A stretch of 41,062 bases of DNA. It comes from Coxiellaceae bacterium. Its GTDB lineage: Bacteria; Pseudomonadota; Gammaproteobacteria; Comchoanobacterales; Comchoanobacteraceae. The stretch lies in contig CACKMC010000006.1 in NCBI GenBank assembly GCA_902601155.1, positions 1 to 41,062 of the forward strand, given 5' to 3'. The notes beneath the pieces were generated by a model. The model had not been told where the DNA came from. It did not search any database and was given only the letters and a program-made list of their open reading frames with translations. This document shows, piece by piece, positions 30,734 through 39,657 of the stretch (position 1 is the first letter of the stretch; each line of letters starts with the position of its first letter). The position numbers and the translations under genes were made by a program.

Positions 30734-31468
30734 CTAATCTACAAACTTCTGATGCCAAAGTGATTTGAGCCAATGGCTGAATGCTTTTTTGTCTTCCGGT
30801 GGTATCACTGTATGATGATGGACTGTCATGTGGGGTATATTGCCCTGGAAGAATGCCAAAAAGCTGGATGCACCTTGGTATTGTATGGTGACATCTAGGA
30901 TAGTTGGGTGATGGTCTTTCAATAACTGAATGAGTGTAAATAAACCTGCTGGTTTAGGTATCAATACTTTTGCATGAGGGGATGTTGTTTTAGAGGGATG
31001 AAAACGTGTGCCTTCTGGAAAAATGACCCATGTACTGACCTCTGTGGATGTATGCACACTGTGTTTTAGCTGTTGATAGGCTTTTTTAGGTTTCGTACGG
31101 TCAATCAGTGGATAGCCCAAAACACGACAAATTAAACCCACCACAGGCACCCATTGTAGCGAATCTTTCATCACAAAACGAAGCGGTGGTATATGGGTTT
31201 CAAAAACAGCCAATAACACCAAAATATCCAACCAAGATTGGTGATTAGCCATGAGGATATGCCCCTGATTCGGCTGATCTACGATCGGTGCTACTTGCAT
31301 CACACATTGCGTATGCATCATCCAGCGTACATAACGAATCCACAGGTCGTAACATGACTTAACCCAAGGACGATACAAACCATATAATACCAATAACGCA
31401 ATGCCCAATACCGCCGTCAATATGATCAATACACAGGCGAGTATGAATCCACGTATACACCTCAGCAT
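30734..31468 (-). CDS. 1-acylglycerol-3-phosphate acyltransferase-like protein (PlsC superfamily)
   Basis: 244 residues. The catalytic block I is NHQSWLD (NHx4D) in ILMANHQSWLDILVLL, and block III is FPEGTRF. An N-terminal membrane segment spans about residues 8-32. The segment PLRFVMKDSLQWVPVVGLI resembles the YihG-like branch of membrane acyltransferases rather than PlsC proper. It likely acylates lysophosphatidic acid or another lysophospholipid at the inner membrane. Its start codon directly abuts the hemC stop, so it is the last gene of the rubredoxin operon. Confidence 0.88.
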   Translation of the reverse strand: MLRCIRGFILACVLIILTAVLGIALLVLYGLYRPWVKSCYDLWIRYVRWMMHTQCVMQVAPIVDQPNQGHILMANHQSWLDILVLLAVFETHIPPLRFVMKDSLQWVPVVGLICRVLGYPLIDRTKPKKAYQQLKHSVHTSTEVSTWVIFPEGTRFHPSKTTSPHAKVLIPKPAGLFTLIQLLKDHHPTILDVTIQYQGASSFLAFFQGNIPHMTVHHHTVIPPEDKKAFSHWLKSLWHQKFVD

Positions 31469-32356
31469 TTAAGGTGTATCCAATAAACGTTGTGCACCTT
31501 GCTCATATAAAGCATCAACCACCTCAGACACCCATGTGGTATGCTGCGCATAGGGTCCAAGCTTTTCTACACGGCATACAGCGGTTGACGTGGTGGAGCC
31601 TACATAAGCAGACAAAGCGGCTTCCCCTTTATCTATCGTCATATGCACGCCCACCGCACTCTGGCACTGTGCCCCTAATGCACGCACAATGGCTCGCTCT
31701 ACCTGCACACAAAGCATGACATGAGGATGTGATAAAGCAGCTAATATCTGCTGATGCTTGAAGGTCGTTTGGCATACGACACCTATCACCCCTTGCGCCG
31801 CAGCTGGCACAAATATTTTAGGGTCTAAAGGCGTGGCCTGAACGTCCAGTCCTAATCGTTGTAAACCAGCCATGGCTAAGATCACGGCATCGACTTGTTC
31901 ACCTATTTGACTCAGTCGTGTTTGTACATTCCCACGAATCGGCACGATCTTTGCATCACGGTACAATGCCTGGCATAAACTTTGTCGTCTTGCACTGCTG
32001 GTACCAATTTGGTGATTCGCTTGAAAAGACGGACCAATGTAGGCATCCCTGGGATCTTGCCGTGCACTCACCGTGGCGAGCATGAGCCCTTCAGGGATGA
32101 TTGTTGGCCAATCTTTGAGGGAGTGTACCGCCACATCCGCTTCACCTTGCAACACAGCTTGATCAAGCTTGGCACAAAAACTGCCCTTGTTTTCTCCCAA
32201 AGAAGACAAAGGTGCCTCACAACGTTGGTCACCAAGACTGGTCATCGGGCAAAGTACCGTTTGATAACCACAAGCTTGAAGCCTGGTTTCAAGCCAAGCA
32301 GCTTGTGCCAGTGCCAAAGGGCTTTGCCGTGTTGCGATGCGTATCACGCGACTCAT
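31469..32356 (-). CDS. hemC: Hydroxymethylbilane synthase (porphobilinogen deaminase)
   Basis: HemC joins four porphobilinogens into hydroxymethylbilane in heme synthesis. The 295 residues show the N-terminal IATRQSPLALAQAAWLE, SLKDWPT, and RGNVQTRL. The cofactor-bearing cysteine is in ALGAQCQSAVGVH, equivalent to E. coli Cys242 in GGCQVPIG. hemD does not follow, unlike in many gammaproteobacteria. It overlaps the hydrolase gene upstream by 4 bases. Confidence 0.95.
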   Translation of the reverse strand: MSRVIRIATRQSPLALAQAAWLETRLQACGYQTVLCPMTSLGDQRCEAPLSSLGENKGSFCAKLDQAVLQGEADVAVHSLKDWPTIIPEGLMLATVSARQDPRDAYIGPSFQANHQIGTSSARRQSLCQALYRDAKIVPIRGNVQTRLSQIGEQVDAVILAMAGLQRLGLDVQATPLDPKIFVPAAAQGVIGVVCQTTFKHQQILAALSHPHVMLCVQVERAIVRALGAQCQSAVGVHMTIDKGEAALSAYVGSTTSTAVCRVEKLGPYAQHTTWVSEVVDALYEQGAQRLLDTP

Positions 32357-32988
32357 GCTGCCGTCTCAACCAACCATTGACGAATACCGGCGGCTAATAC
32401 ATGTTGTGTGCCATGATAAAAATGACCGATACCAGAATGTTCCTGATAACGAATCTCTGGATGCTGCTTGATCCACAAACGAACGTCAGGCACTGAAATC
32501 ACTTCGTCGGCATCACCTTGAAAAACCCATACTTTAGGCGGCAAAGGTGTGATGGTATCATAAAAACCATGGGCAATGGATGGTGCTACCAAACAAGTGC
32601 TGTGGATAGATGATTGAAGTGAGGCTTGCTTCAAGGCAATATAAGCCCCAAAAGAAAAACCAAATAGATAGCATGGTTTGTCAGGATAATGTTGACGAAG
32701 CCATGCATATGCCGCACTGGCATCGTCACATTCACCGACGATATCGCCGTACTCCCCTTCACTTTGACCCACCCCTCGATAGTTAAAACGTAAGGTAGCA
32801 TAGGACATCTCACGGGCAACTTTGACAGCCGTGGTTAGAATTTTATGGGTCATCGTGCCTTGATGGAGGGGGTGAGGATGACAGAGTAAGACACAAGCTT
32901 TGGCTTGATCAACGTCTCCCCATAATGCTTCTATTTGGCCACTTGGACCAGGTAAGAAGCAAGTTTGCTCATGGGACTGCGTATTCAA
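32353..32988 (-). CDS. Alpha/beta hydrolase, small dienelactone-hydrolase-like type
   Basis: 211 residues. The nucleophile elbow is GFSFGA, with the serine in the centre. The acid is in [11 protein letters not shown] and the histidine in GIGHFYHG. The early [16 protein letters not shown] and [13 protein letters not shown] are typical of the conserved COG2945-like family, whose physiological substrate is unknown. The only usable start is a TTG at 32988 that overlaps the rubredoxin stop as TTGA, preceded by GGAAG. Translation is thus probably coupled to the rubredoxin gene. Confidence 0.87.
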   Translation of the reverse strand: MNTQSHEQTCFLPGPSGQIEALWGDVDQAKACVLLCHPHPLHQGTMTHKILTTAVKVAREMSYATLRFNYRGVGQSEGEYGDIVGECDDASAAYAWLRQHYPDKPCYLFGFSFGAYIALKQASLQSSIHSTCLVAPSIAHGFYDTITPLPPKVWVFQGDADEVISVPDVRLWIKQHPEIRYQEHSGIGHFYHGTQHVLAAGIRQWLVETAA

Positions 32989-33146
32989 GCAACTTCCATC
33001 ATTTCAAATTCACTCTTCATGGCACCACAATCAGGACAGACCCAATCTTCTGGCACATCTTCCCACTTAGTCCCTGCAGGAATATCTTCGTGCCCTTCTG
33101 CCTCATCGTACATAAAACCACATAAAATACACATATATTTGGCCAT
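32985..33146 (-). CDS. Rubredoxin
   Basis: This 53-residue protein binds a single iron through four cysteines and carries electrons in the cytoplasm. The two CxxC knuckles are CILCG (residues 6-10) and CPDCG (37-41). Between them lies the standard [21 protein letters not shown] perfect AAGGAAGG ribosome-binding site lies 5 bases before the ATG. It is the first gene of a four-gene unit with the hydrolase, hemC and the acyltransferase. Its redox partner is not in the window. Confidence 0.95.
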   Translation of the reverse strand: MAKYMCILCGFMYDEAEGHEDIPAGTKWEDVPEDWVCPDCGAMKSEFEMMEVA

Positions 33147-33189
33147 GATGCCTTCCTTATCTCACTAGAAAATGAAAGTAATTTAGGGT

Positions 33190-33217
33190 ATTATAATGCT
33201 TATAACAAAATAGGCAA
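33190..33217 (-). promoter_or_regulatory. Sigma-70-like promoter for the rubredoxin-hemC unit, overlapping a hemL -10
   Basis: On the minus strand, TTGCCT (33212-33217) and a perfect TATAAT (33190-33195) are 16 bases apart. On the plus strand the same ATTATAAT block gives a TATAAT at 33192-33197 that suits hemL, though I see no good -35 for it. The -10 elements of the two divergent units would therefore overlap, so the two could compete for RNA polymerase. Confidence 0.5.
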
Positions 33218-33221
33218 GACA

Positions 33222-34478
33222 ATGAACTGGATCGAAACCGCAAAAAACCTCATACCTGGTGGTGTTAATTCACCGGTACGTGCTGCACTGCCCGCTTTTT
33301 TTGACAGTGCAAACGGCGCGTATCTCACCGACACAGAAGGCAAACGTTATATTGACTATGTTGGTGGCTTTGGCCCTGCGATTCTGGGCCATGCCCATCC
33401 TGATGTCATCGCAGCACTTCATACGACCATGGCCAAGGGCTTGTGCTTTGGCGGGAGTCATCCCGGTGAAGTGCACTTGGCACAAGCCATACAGGAGGCC
33501 ATGCCTCATTTATCACGGATACGCTTCATTAATTCAGGCACAGAGGCCTGCATGACCGCCATTCGACTGGCTAGAGGGTTCACAGGACGTACCCATATTG
33601 TGAAATGTGTTGGTGGCTATCACGGTCATGCCGATCCATTTTTGATTCAAGCAGGCTCTGGTGCTTTGACATTAGGACAACCAAGCTCTCCGGGTATACC
33701 TCAAAAAACGATCGATGATACTTTGTTGATTCCCTACAATGATACCGAAGCACTGACTGCTTGTTTTGAAACCTATGGCGATCGTATTGCGGCCGTGATT
33801 GTCGAACCAGTCGCTGGCAATATGGGATGTATTCCACCATTAAAAAACTATCTTGCCGCACTTCGTCAACAATGTGATGCCTATCAAAGTGTGCTCATTT
33901 TTGATGAAGTCATGACTGGCTTTCGTATTGCCCATGGTGGTGCGAGAGAAGTGTATGGGGTCACTGCGGACCTCACTACTTTGGGTAAAATCATGGGTGG
34001 TGGGTTACCTGTGGGTGCGCTGGGTGGACGAGAGGATATCATGTCCTATTTGGCCCCATTAGGGCCTGTTTATCAAGCGGGTACTTTATCCGGTGGTCCT
34101 TTAACCATGGCTGCTGGCCTCGCGACACTTTCCTTATTAAAAACGCCTTTATTTTATACACAGCTGTCGTATAAGACCCAACAATTACTTGAAGGCATCC
34201 AAGCCTCGGCCAAAAGGCATGGTATGCCTATTTACACGACACAAGTCGGTGGCATGTTCAGCGTCTTTTTTTCAGATAAGCCTGTGCATCACTACCAAGA
34301 TGCCACCCAATGTGATCACAAACGTTTTCAGGGATTTTGGCAAACCTTATGGCAGGAAGGTATTTATTGGCCCCCCTCACCTTATGAAGCCGGTTTTATC
34401 AGCCAAGCACATACCAGCCAAGAGATCACCAAGACGCTTGACACCATGGATAAGGCATTGAGTCTATGTCACGTCTAG
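33222..34478 (+). CDS. hemL: Glutamate-1-semialdehyde 2,1-aminomutase
   Basis: HemL is a PLP enzyme that makes 5-aminolevulinate in the C5 pathway. The 418 residues align throughout with the family (E. coli 426): AKNLIPGGVNSPVRA, RFINSGTEACMTAIRLARGF, GYHGHADPFL and VEPVAGNMGCIPPL (given as landmarks). The PLP lysine is Lys256 in LGKIMGGGLPVGA. Its presence with hemC indicates a tetrapyrrole pathway starting from glutamyl-tRNA. It overlaps waaA by 13 bases. Confidence 0.97.
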   Translation: MNWIETAKNLIPGGVNSPVRAALPAFFDSANGAYLTDTEGKRYIDYVGGFGPAILGHAHPDVIAALHTTMAKGLCFGGSHPGEVHLAQAIQEAMPHLSRIRFINSGTEACMTAIRLARGFTGRTHIVKCVGGYHGHADPFLIQAGSGALTLGQPSSPGIPQKTIDDTLLIPYNDTEALTACFETYGDRIAAVIVEPVAGNMGCIPPLKNYLAALRQQCDAYQSVLIFDEVMTGFRIAHGGAREVYGVTADLTTLGKIMGGGLPVGALGGREDIMSYLAPLGPVYQAGTLSGGPLTMAAGLATLSLLKTPLFYTQLSYKTQQLLEGIQASAKRHGMPIYTTQVGGMFSVFFSDKPVHHYQDATQCDHKRFQGFWQTLWQEGIYWPPSPYEAGFISQAHTSQEITKTLDTMDKALSLCHV

Positions 34479-35797
34479 TCAAGCATACCATGCGAATCCT
34501 CTATAGTGTCATCACATATATCGCCATACCTTTTTTACTGTATCGATTTTGGTTAAAAAGAAAGGAACATACTGGCTATGGACAGTGCATGGCACAACGA
34601 CTTGGTTTTGCCCCTAAACTTAACCGGGGAGGTCTTTGGTTACACGCGTGCTCTGTAGGGGAAGTCAATATAGCGATCGCATTATTACCTCACCTTAAAG
34701 CATGGCCACATGTTTTGGTCACAACACACACAGCCCAAGGACGCGCTCATCTATTACAACATCACGGGCTACATAGTTATATCCCGCTAGATTGCCCCAT
34801 ATTTTTTCGCCGCTTTCTTCGCCGCAGTGGTGTGGTTCAACTGGTCTTGATTGAATCAGAAATATGGCCAAACCTTATTCATACCTGCGCAAGACATGCT
34901 TGCCCTGTTTCTATTATTAACGGTCGGATTTCAGATCAAAGCTTTCGTCGAAGTGCACACCCTTTGCTTTATCCCTTGACCCGATATACGCTTGATCGCA
35001 TTGATCATATCTATGCCCAAAGCCTTCAGGATAAAGCCCGTTACCATCGTTTAGGCGTACCCAAATCGCGTCTATCTTATTTTGGTAATTTGAAGTATGA
35101 GCAAAAACCGCCACTTGACCTTAAAGAAGGCTGTCTTAAAAGACAGTCTCGCTGGGGGAAAGATAGACTGGTGGTGTTAGCAGCCAGCACGCATGAAGGC
35201 GAAGAAGCTTGGCTTCTTGAGGCTTGGCAAAAAACAGAAAAGCCTGCCAATACCCTTCTCATTATTGCCCCAAGACATCCCCATCGCTGCCCATCTGTGA
35301 TGGCGATGTATGCGCCTATTTATCCTGCTTCTTATTACCATACAGACCCCACATGGCCTACTGCACCAGATTGTATCATTGTGGATACCATTGGTGAGCT
35401 ATGGTACTTCTACGAAGCTTGTGACATCGCATTAGTCTGTGGTTCTTTTGTGCCCATTGGCGGTCATAATCCCATTGAACCAGCCTGCTTAGGTAAACCG
35501 ATTATCACTGGACCTTATTTATCACATGCCACAGCGGTATATCGTGGTTTAAAAAAAGCGGGAGGACATGAAGTATGTCGCACCCCCGACCAATTGGCGA
35601 AAACACTGACAAACTTACTGTCACAACCACAAGAGCGCAAGCGTCGAGGCCAGTCTGCTCATCATGCAGTGATGCAAAAGCAACCTGTCACACAACGTAC
35701 GATAGCAGCCCTTAGCCAATCCGAGTCTTGTGAGGCTTTCCAGCTTCTTCGACGACAAAATGAGGTACAAGATAACCAGGCAGTTTCTTCTGAATAG
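34466..35797 (+). CDS. waaA: 3-deoxy-D-manno-octulosonic acid (Kdo) transferase
   Basis: WaaA adds Kdo to lipid A precursor at the inner membrane. In 443 residues there is an N-terminal membrane anchor (about 12-30). The catalytic-base region is LHACSVGEVNIAIALL, and VLVTTHTAQGRAH and SEIWPNLI follow. The GT-B donor-binding region is GGHNPIEPACLGKPIITGP. A second ATG at 34490 is an alternative start. The last 86 bases overlap the convergent epmB gene. Confidence 0.95.
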   Translation: MSRLVKHTMRILYSVITYIAIPFLLYRFWLKRKEHTGYGQCMAQRLGFAPKLNRGGLWLHACSVGEVNIAIALLPHLKAWPHVLVTTHTAQGRAHLLQHHGLHSYIPLDCPIFFRRFLRRSGVVQLVLIESEIWPNLIHTCARHACPVSIINGRISDQSFRRSAHPLLYPLTRYTLDRIDHIYAQSLQDKARYHRLGVPKSRLSYFGNLKYEQKPPLDLKEGCLKRQSRWGKDRLVVLAASTHEGEEAWLLEAWQKTEKPANTLLIIAPRHPHRCPSVMAMYAPIYPASYYHTDPTWPTAPDCIIVDTIGELWYFYEACDIALVCGSFVPIGGHNPIEPACLGKPIITGPYLSHATAVYRGLKKAGGHEVCRTPDQLAKTLTNLLSQPQERKRRGQSAHHAVMQKQPVTQRTIAALSQSESCEAFQLLRRQNEVQDNQAVSSE

Positions 35798-36671
35798 CCG
35801 CCATCAACGCTTGTCCTTTGCTCAACGGGCATGCAAAATTTTCAGCACCTTGCACAGTATCTAACTGATGAAGATAATAAGGTAAAACGCCTTGAGAGAA
35901 TAATCGATGACTCAGCGCCACTAAGGATGCCTCATCATCATTGATACCCTGTAAAAGCACACTCTGGTTCAGTAGATGAATGTGTGCCGCACGACAGGCA
36001 TGAAAAGTCTTGGCAGTTTGATCATCCAGTGCATTGGCATGATTGACATGCATAACCATGACAATATGACAACGATGCTTAGCCAGTGCGTTCAGTAAAG
36101 TGGTTGTCATACGTGAGGGTACAATCACAGGCATACGGGTATGAAAGCGAATGGTATGGATATGCGCCAATGAATCGATATCATTCAGCCAATGTAACAA
36201 ATGTGAATCAGAAAGCATCAAAGGGTCACCACCACTAAGAATCACCTCAGAAATGGATGGGTTTTGTTTCAAGTATGCGATGGCTTGTTGACGGATACTG
36301 TGCACCCCTTTGGCATAAGGAAAGTGTTGTCGAAAGCAATATTGACAGTGTATTGGGCAAACACTGGTGACGGTCACAAGGGCACGATGAGCGTACTTGT
36401 GAATCAATCCTGGTACGGGACTGGCCGCTTGTTCTGCTAGCGGATCCTGACTGAATGCAGGTGATGTGGGCACTTGTTGGGTGAGACATTCGAGTAATAA
36501 TGGATCATTGGGCGTCTTTTTTTTCATCCGTGAAATATAGGTCCACGGCACTTTCATACGAAAGGAAGGATTCACGGCCAGGTTAAACTGTGCTACAGTC
36601 AAGCCAAGGTGTTCAAGTAAGACTTGTGGATCTGTTACAGCTTGTTGCATCACGCTTGTCCAGGTTGTCAT
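35712..36671 (-). CDS. epmB: EF-P-specific lysine 2,3-aminomutase
   Basis: EpmB is a radical SAM and PLP enzyme that converts (S)-alpha-lysine to (R)-beta-lysine for EF-P modification. In 319 residues the cluster-binding motif is Cys105-x3-Cys109-x2-Cys112 (CPIHCQYC), followed by SEVILSGGDPLML. The C-terminus includes YYLHQLDTVQGAENF and YLVPHFVVEEAGKPHKT, which corresponds to the PLP-lysine region. An AAGGAG ribosome-binding site lies 6 bases before the ATG. It is divergent from efp with only 40 bases between the starts, and is convergent with waaA. Confidence 0.95.
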   Translation of the reverse strand: MTTWTSVMQQAVTDPQVLLEHLGLTVAQFNLAVNPSFRMKVPWTYISRMKKKTPNDPLLLECLTQQVPTSPAFSQDPLAEQAASPVPGLIHKYAHRALVTVTSVCPIHCQYCFRQHFPYAKGVHSIRQQAIAYLKQNPSISEVILSGGDPLMLSDSHLLHWLNDIDSLAHIHTIRFHTRMPVIVPSRMTTTLLNALAKHRCHIVMVMHVNHANALDDQTAKTFHACRAAHIHLLNQSVLLQGINDDEASLVALSHRLFSQGVLPYYLHQLDTVQGAENFACPLSKGQALMAAIQKKLPGYLVPHFVVEEAGKPHKTRIG

Positions 36672-36711
36672 CGCTTGCTCCTTGATTGAATGATTAGCAT
36701 AAGGGAAGATG

Positions 36712-37290
36712 ATGGCTCAGTATAGTACCAATCAATTTAAACCAGGTCTCAAGATTTTATTGGATCAAGCCCCCTGCTCTATTATTAACAATGAATTTGT
36801 TAAACCAGGTAAGGGCCAGGCTTTTAACCGAGTCACCTACCGAAACTTAAAAACAGGCCGAGTCTTAGAAAAGACTTTCAAGTCAGGTGAAAGTGTTGAA
36901 GCTGCGGACGTCATGGAAACTGATTTATCCTTTTCTTATCAAAATGGTGATGAGTGGGTATTCATGGATGATGAAAGCTATGAACAATATACCTTATCGG
37001 CTGAACAGGTTGAATCCGTCAAAGGATGGTTACAAGAAGGGATTGTGTGCACAGTCACTTTTTGGAATGAACAAGCCTTATTAGTCGAACCCCCTACCTT
37101 TGTAGAGCTTTTGATTACCACCTGTGAGCCTGGGGTGAAGGGTAATACCGTCAGTGGTGCCAACAAACGTGCCGTGCTAGAAACGGGCGTAGAAGTGAAA
37201 GTACCCTTATTTATTGAACAAGGTGAACGCATTCGCATCGATACGCGTAATGGTGAATATGTAGGCCGTGTCAAAGATGGAAACGACTGA
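36712..37290 (+). CDS. efp: Translation elongation factor P
   Basis: EF-P relieves ribosome stalling at polyproline. The second of two adjacent ATGs (36712) is chosen: it is better spaced from GGGAAG, gives the familiar MAQYSTNQFKPGLKI start, and places the modified lysine exactly at Lys34 in VKPGKGQAF as in E. coli. The total is 192 residues with the usual three beta-barrel domains and the signature C-terminal KVPLFIEQGERIRIDTRNGE region. The neighbouring epmB and epmA supply its beta-lysine modification. Confidence 0.97.
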   Translation: MAQYSTNQFKPGLKILLDQAPCSIINNEFVKPGKGQAFNRVTYRNLKTGRVLEKTFKSGESVEAADVMETDLSFSYQNGDEWVFMDDESYEQYTLSAEQVESVKGWLQEGIVCTVTFWNEQALLVEPPTFVELLITTCEPGVKGNTVSGANKRAVLETGVEVKVPLFIEQGERIRIDTRNGEYVGRVKDGND

Positions 37291-38164
37291 GTTTATTGCG
37301 CAATTTTCAGCCTTCGCACAAGATGTTCGGGCTTTTTTTTTGGCGCGTCAATACCGTGAAGTTTTTACACCGATATTACTGCCTGAAGCCATTCCAGAAG
37401 CGCATATTCAACCCATCGTGACCCAGGGAGATCCTTCGTATACCCTGGCCCCTTCGCCTGAATGGGCAATGAAGCAACTTCTGGCGAAAGGATCTGGGGA
37501 TATTTTTCAGTTAGCCCAAGCCTGTCGCGCCGAGGAAGTGGGACGCTGGCATCACAGTAATTTTTTGATGCTTGAATGGTACCGTACCCATGTTTCTTTC
37601 TCGTCATTATTAACAGATATCGAAGCCTTTATTGTGGCCATAGGTGGACCAAAGACCTGTACCCGCTGGACCTATGACCATCTTTTTCAAACGGTGCTAG
37701 GTATTGCCTATCAAGAAGCCAAAGATTATTTCAGGCATCTCCCCAACACGCCTTCTTTAGATGACGAACAAGCAATCCGTCACTATGTCCTCAGTCACTG
37801 TATTGAGCCACACTTACGTGATATCCCTGCATTACTGATTACGCACTTTCCTGCGTGTGAAGCCAGTTTATCACGTATCGATCCACAAAGCGGTCGTGCG
37901 CTACGGGTTGAATGTTATCTTCATGGTATTGAGTGTGGTAACGGCTTTGATGAACTGACAGACCCAAAAGAACAATCAGCGCGCTTTGCCAACACAACAC
38001 CAGAAACTGATTTACCCAAGCAGTTCTTAGCTGCACTGGCAAACCTTCCACCTTGTGTCGGTATGGCCATGGGCTTAGAACGTATTTTTTCTGTCCTACA
38101 CCAACATGAACATTTATGTTCCACGTGGAACCAACTTGAGAGGAAACCTCAATCATGTCACTAA
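37277..38164 (+). CDS. epmA: EF-P beta-lysine ligase
   Basis: EpmA is a truncated class II lysyl-tRNA-synthetase-like enzyme that attaches beta-lysine to Lys34 of EF-P. The 295 residues show motif 2 (QACRAEEVGRWHHSNFLMLEW, seen as RAEEVGRWHHSNF) and motif 3 (GMAMGLERIF), plus GNGFDELTD. There is no anticodon-binding domain, as expected. The start is taken at the ATG at 37277; an in-frame GTG at 37268 is also possible. It overlaps the end of efp and the start of xth. Its C-terminal residues CSTWN are encoded by a parS site. Confidence 0.94.
   Translation: METTEFIAQFSAFAQDVRAFFLARQYREVFTPILLPEAIPEAHIQPIVTQGDPSYTLAPSPEWAMKQLLAKGSGDIFQLAQACRAEEVGRWHHSNFLMLEWYRTHVSFSSLLTDIEAFIVAIGGPKTCTRWTYDHLFQTVLGIAYQEAKDYFRHLPNTPSLDDEQAIRHYVLSHCIEPHLRDIPALLITHFPACEASLSRIDPQSGRALRVECYLHGIECGNGFDELTDPKEQSARFANTTPETDLPKQFLAALANLPPCVGMAMGLERIFSVLHQHEHLCSTWNQLERKPQSCH
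38117..38132. other. parS: parS-like site 1, inside epmA
   Basis: TGTTCCACGTGGAACC. It has the CACGTG core and arms of the ParB-binding palindrome, in the TTCC/GGAA variant form. It is read in frame as Cys-Ser-Thr-Trp-Asn near the EpmA C-terminus. Confidence 0.75.
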
Positions 38165-38934
38165 GCATTGCCACATGGAATGTCAATTCTATTCGCGCAC
38201 GAGAAGATCATGTCTTGGCTTGGTTAGCTGAAAATCCGGTGGATATTTTAGCTTTACAAGAAACCAAAACACCCGATGAACATTTCCCTGAGTCACTCAC
38301 GAAGCTTTCCTACCACCTGTATCGCTCAGGACAAAAGAGTTACAATGGTGTCGCCATATTCTGCCGTGAACCTGCATTAACACATCAGATAAACATGCAT
38401 CCAGATCATACGGTACAAAAACGTTTTCTCCATTGCACCTTCCCTGACTTTCATGTGATCAACCTCTATATTCCCAATGGTTCATCGCTCGACAGTGATA
38501 AGTATACCTACAAATTAAACTGGCTCGACGCGTGCTATGATTACTTACAAGCGCTTCAACAACAAGATGATCGCCCTGTGATCATTGTCGGTGATTTTAA
38601 CATCGCGCCAACTGATCAAGATGTCCATGATCCTGTGGTCTGGCAAGACCGTATCCTTGTTTCTCCCCCCGAACGAGCATGGTTTAAAGCGCTACTAGCC
38701 ATGGGGTTTCGTGACAGTTATCGCTATTGCCACCCTGAATCGGATGAGTTTTCATGGTGGGATTACCGTGCAGCGGGCTTTCGTCGAAACCTAGGCCTAC
38801 GCATTGATTTTGTGATGTGTAGTGAAACATTAACCATTGAATCAAGCAACATGGACAAAGAAGAAAGACGCAAGGAGAGACCCTCTGACCATATTCCCGT
38901 GGTGACACATTTCACGCTCCCATGTTCCACGTGA
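38155..38934 (+). CDS. xth: Exodeoxyribonuclease III family AP endonuclease
   Basis: This 259-residue DNA repair nuclease cleaves at abasic sites and degrades 3' ends. Motifs in order are ATWNVNSIRAR, LALQETK with the metal-binding Glu, VINLYIPNG, GDFNIAP with the catalytic Asp and Asn, LRIDFVMCSE, and RPSDHIPVV with the terminal Asp-His pair. It matches the XthA branch. Its ATG lies within the end of epmA, and its final codons and TGA stop (38932-38934) lie within a parS site. Confidence 0.94.
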   Translation: MSLSIATWNVNSIRAREDHVLAWLAENPVDILALQETKTPDEHFPESLTKLSYHLYRSGQKSYNGVAIFCREPALTHQINMHPDHTVQKRFLHCTFPDFHVINLYIPNGSSLDSDKYTYKLNWLDACYDYLQALQQQDDRPVIIVGDFNIAPTDQDVHDPVVWQDRILVSPPERAWFKALLAMGFRDSYRYCHPESDEFSWWDYRAAGFRRNLGLRIDFVMCSETLTIESSNMDKEERRKERPSDHIPVVTHFTLPCST

Positions 38935-38938
38935 AACC
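38923..38938. other. parS: parS-like site 2, spanning the xth stop codon
   Basis: TGTTCCACGTGAAACC. The TGA within the CACGTGAAA core is the xth stop codon, so the last residues of the protein are Cys-Ser-Thr. Confidence 0.8.
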
Positions 38939-39068
38939 GTTGACAGATACCACCACCTAAGCCATACACCGTTTGCTTGATTACAATGTAATGCTGATAA
39001 TGATCAATAAAACAAGCCCACTTACTCGACATGACACCCACAATCGTTTCGCTTATGTTCTCATGATG

Positions 39069-39084
39069 TGTTTCACGTGGAACC
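39069..39084. other. parS: parS-like site 3
   Basis: TGTTTCACGTGGAACC: a hybrid with one TTTC arm and one GGAA arm. Confidence 0.8.
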
Positions 39085-39122
39085 GGCTCACTAAACACCT
39101 AGCTTATGTTACTCACCCAATA

Positions 39123-39138
39123 TGTTTCACGTGAAACA
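39123..39138. other. parS: parS site 4, perfect palindrome
   Basis: TGTTTCACGTGAAACA, the exact 16-base palindrome known as the ParB/Spo0J chromosomal binding site. It starts 54 bases after the start of site 3. Confidence 0.92.
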
Positions 39139-39256
39139 CACCACCCTGAGAACATGTCTGAACGCCTAGTGACCTGTCTTAATAGATGACAAGTTGACGT
39201 TTTCACATCCCCCCCCTGTCATAATCAAAAAGATTGTGCGTCATACAAACTGGATT

Positions 39257-39272
39257 CATTTCACGTGAAACC
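39257..39272. other. parS: parS-like site 5, degenerate
   Basis: CATTTCACGTGAAACC. The inner 12 bases are intact but the outer bases deviate, so ParB affinity may be lower. Confidence 0.6.
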
Positions 39273-39401
39273 AAAGACAGGGAATCATCTGATACCCATG
39301 CCATGCTTGCTCACTCAAATCAATGGACTGCCTTGTCGTAAAAATAGCATGCTTCTAAGACATACATCGGATGACTAAGGACTGATCACCTTTTTTTCAA
39401 G

Positions 39402-39417
39402 TGTTTCACGTGAAACA
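39402..39417. other. parS: parS site 6, perfect palindrome
   Basis: TGTTTCACGTGAAACA, extended by one further complementary pair of G and C (GTGTTTCACGTGAAACAC). Confidence 0.92.
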
Positions 39418-39584
39418 CACACCTAAGCGTATTCGCCCCAACCTCGATCTAGTAAAACAAGATATAAGCAAGCATCTTCATGCTATGCTGCGATATACCA
39501 TCGTCACAATACCACTATTCACTTCTCCGCGCTATTTGTATCCATAGTGGTGCTAACACGTCGATGACAGGATATCCCAAAGAA

Positions 39585-39600
39585 GGTTTCACGTGGAACC
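39585..39600. other. parS: parS-like site 7
   Basis: GGTTTCACGTGGAACC: hybrid arms with an altered first base. Confidence 0.7.
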
Positions 39601-39641
39601 TAGCTTACCAAGTGCTCAACGCATCATATCATTGCCCCCCT

Positions 39642-39657
39642 TGTTCCACGTGAAACA
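39642..39657. other. parS: parS-like site 8 in an extended inverted repeat
   Basis: TGTTCCACGTGAAACA, flanked by CCCCT and AGGGG so that the whole inverted repeat spans 39637-39662 with one mismatched pair. As RNA it would form a stem, but no T-run follows. Confidence 0.85.
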
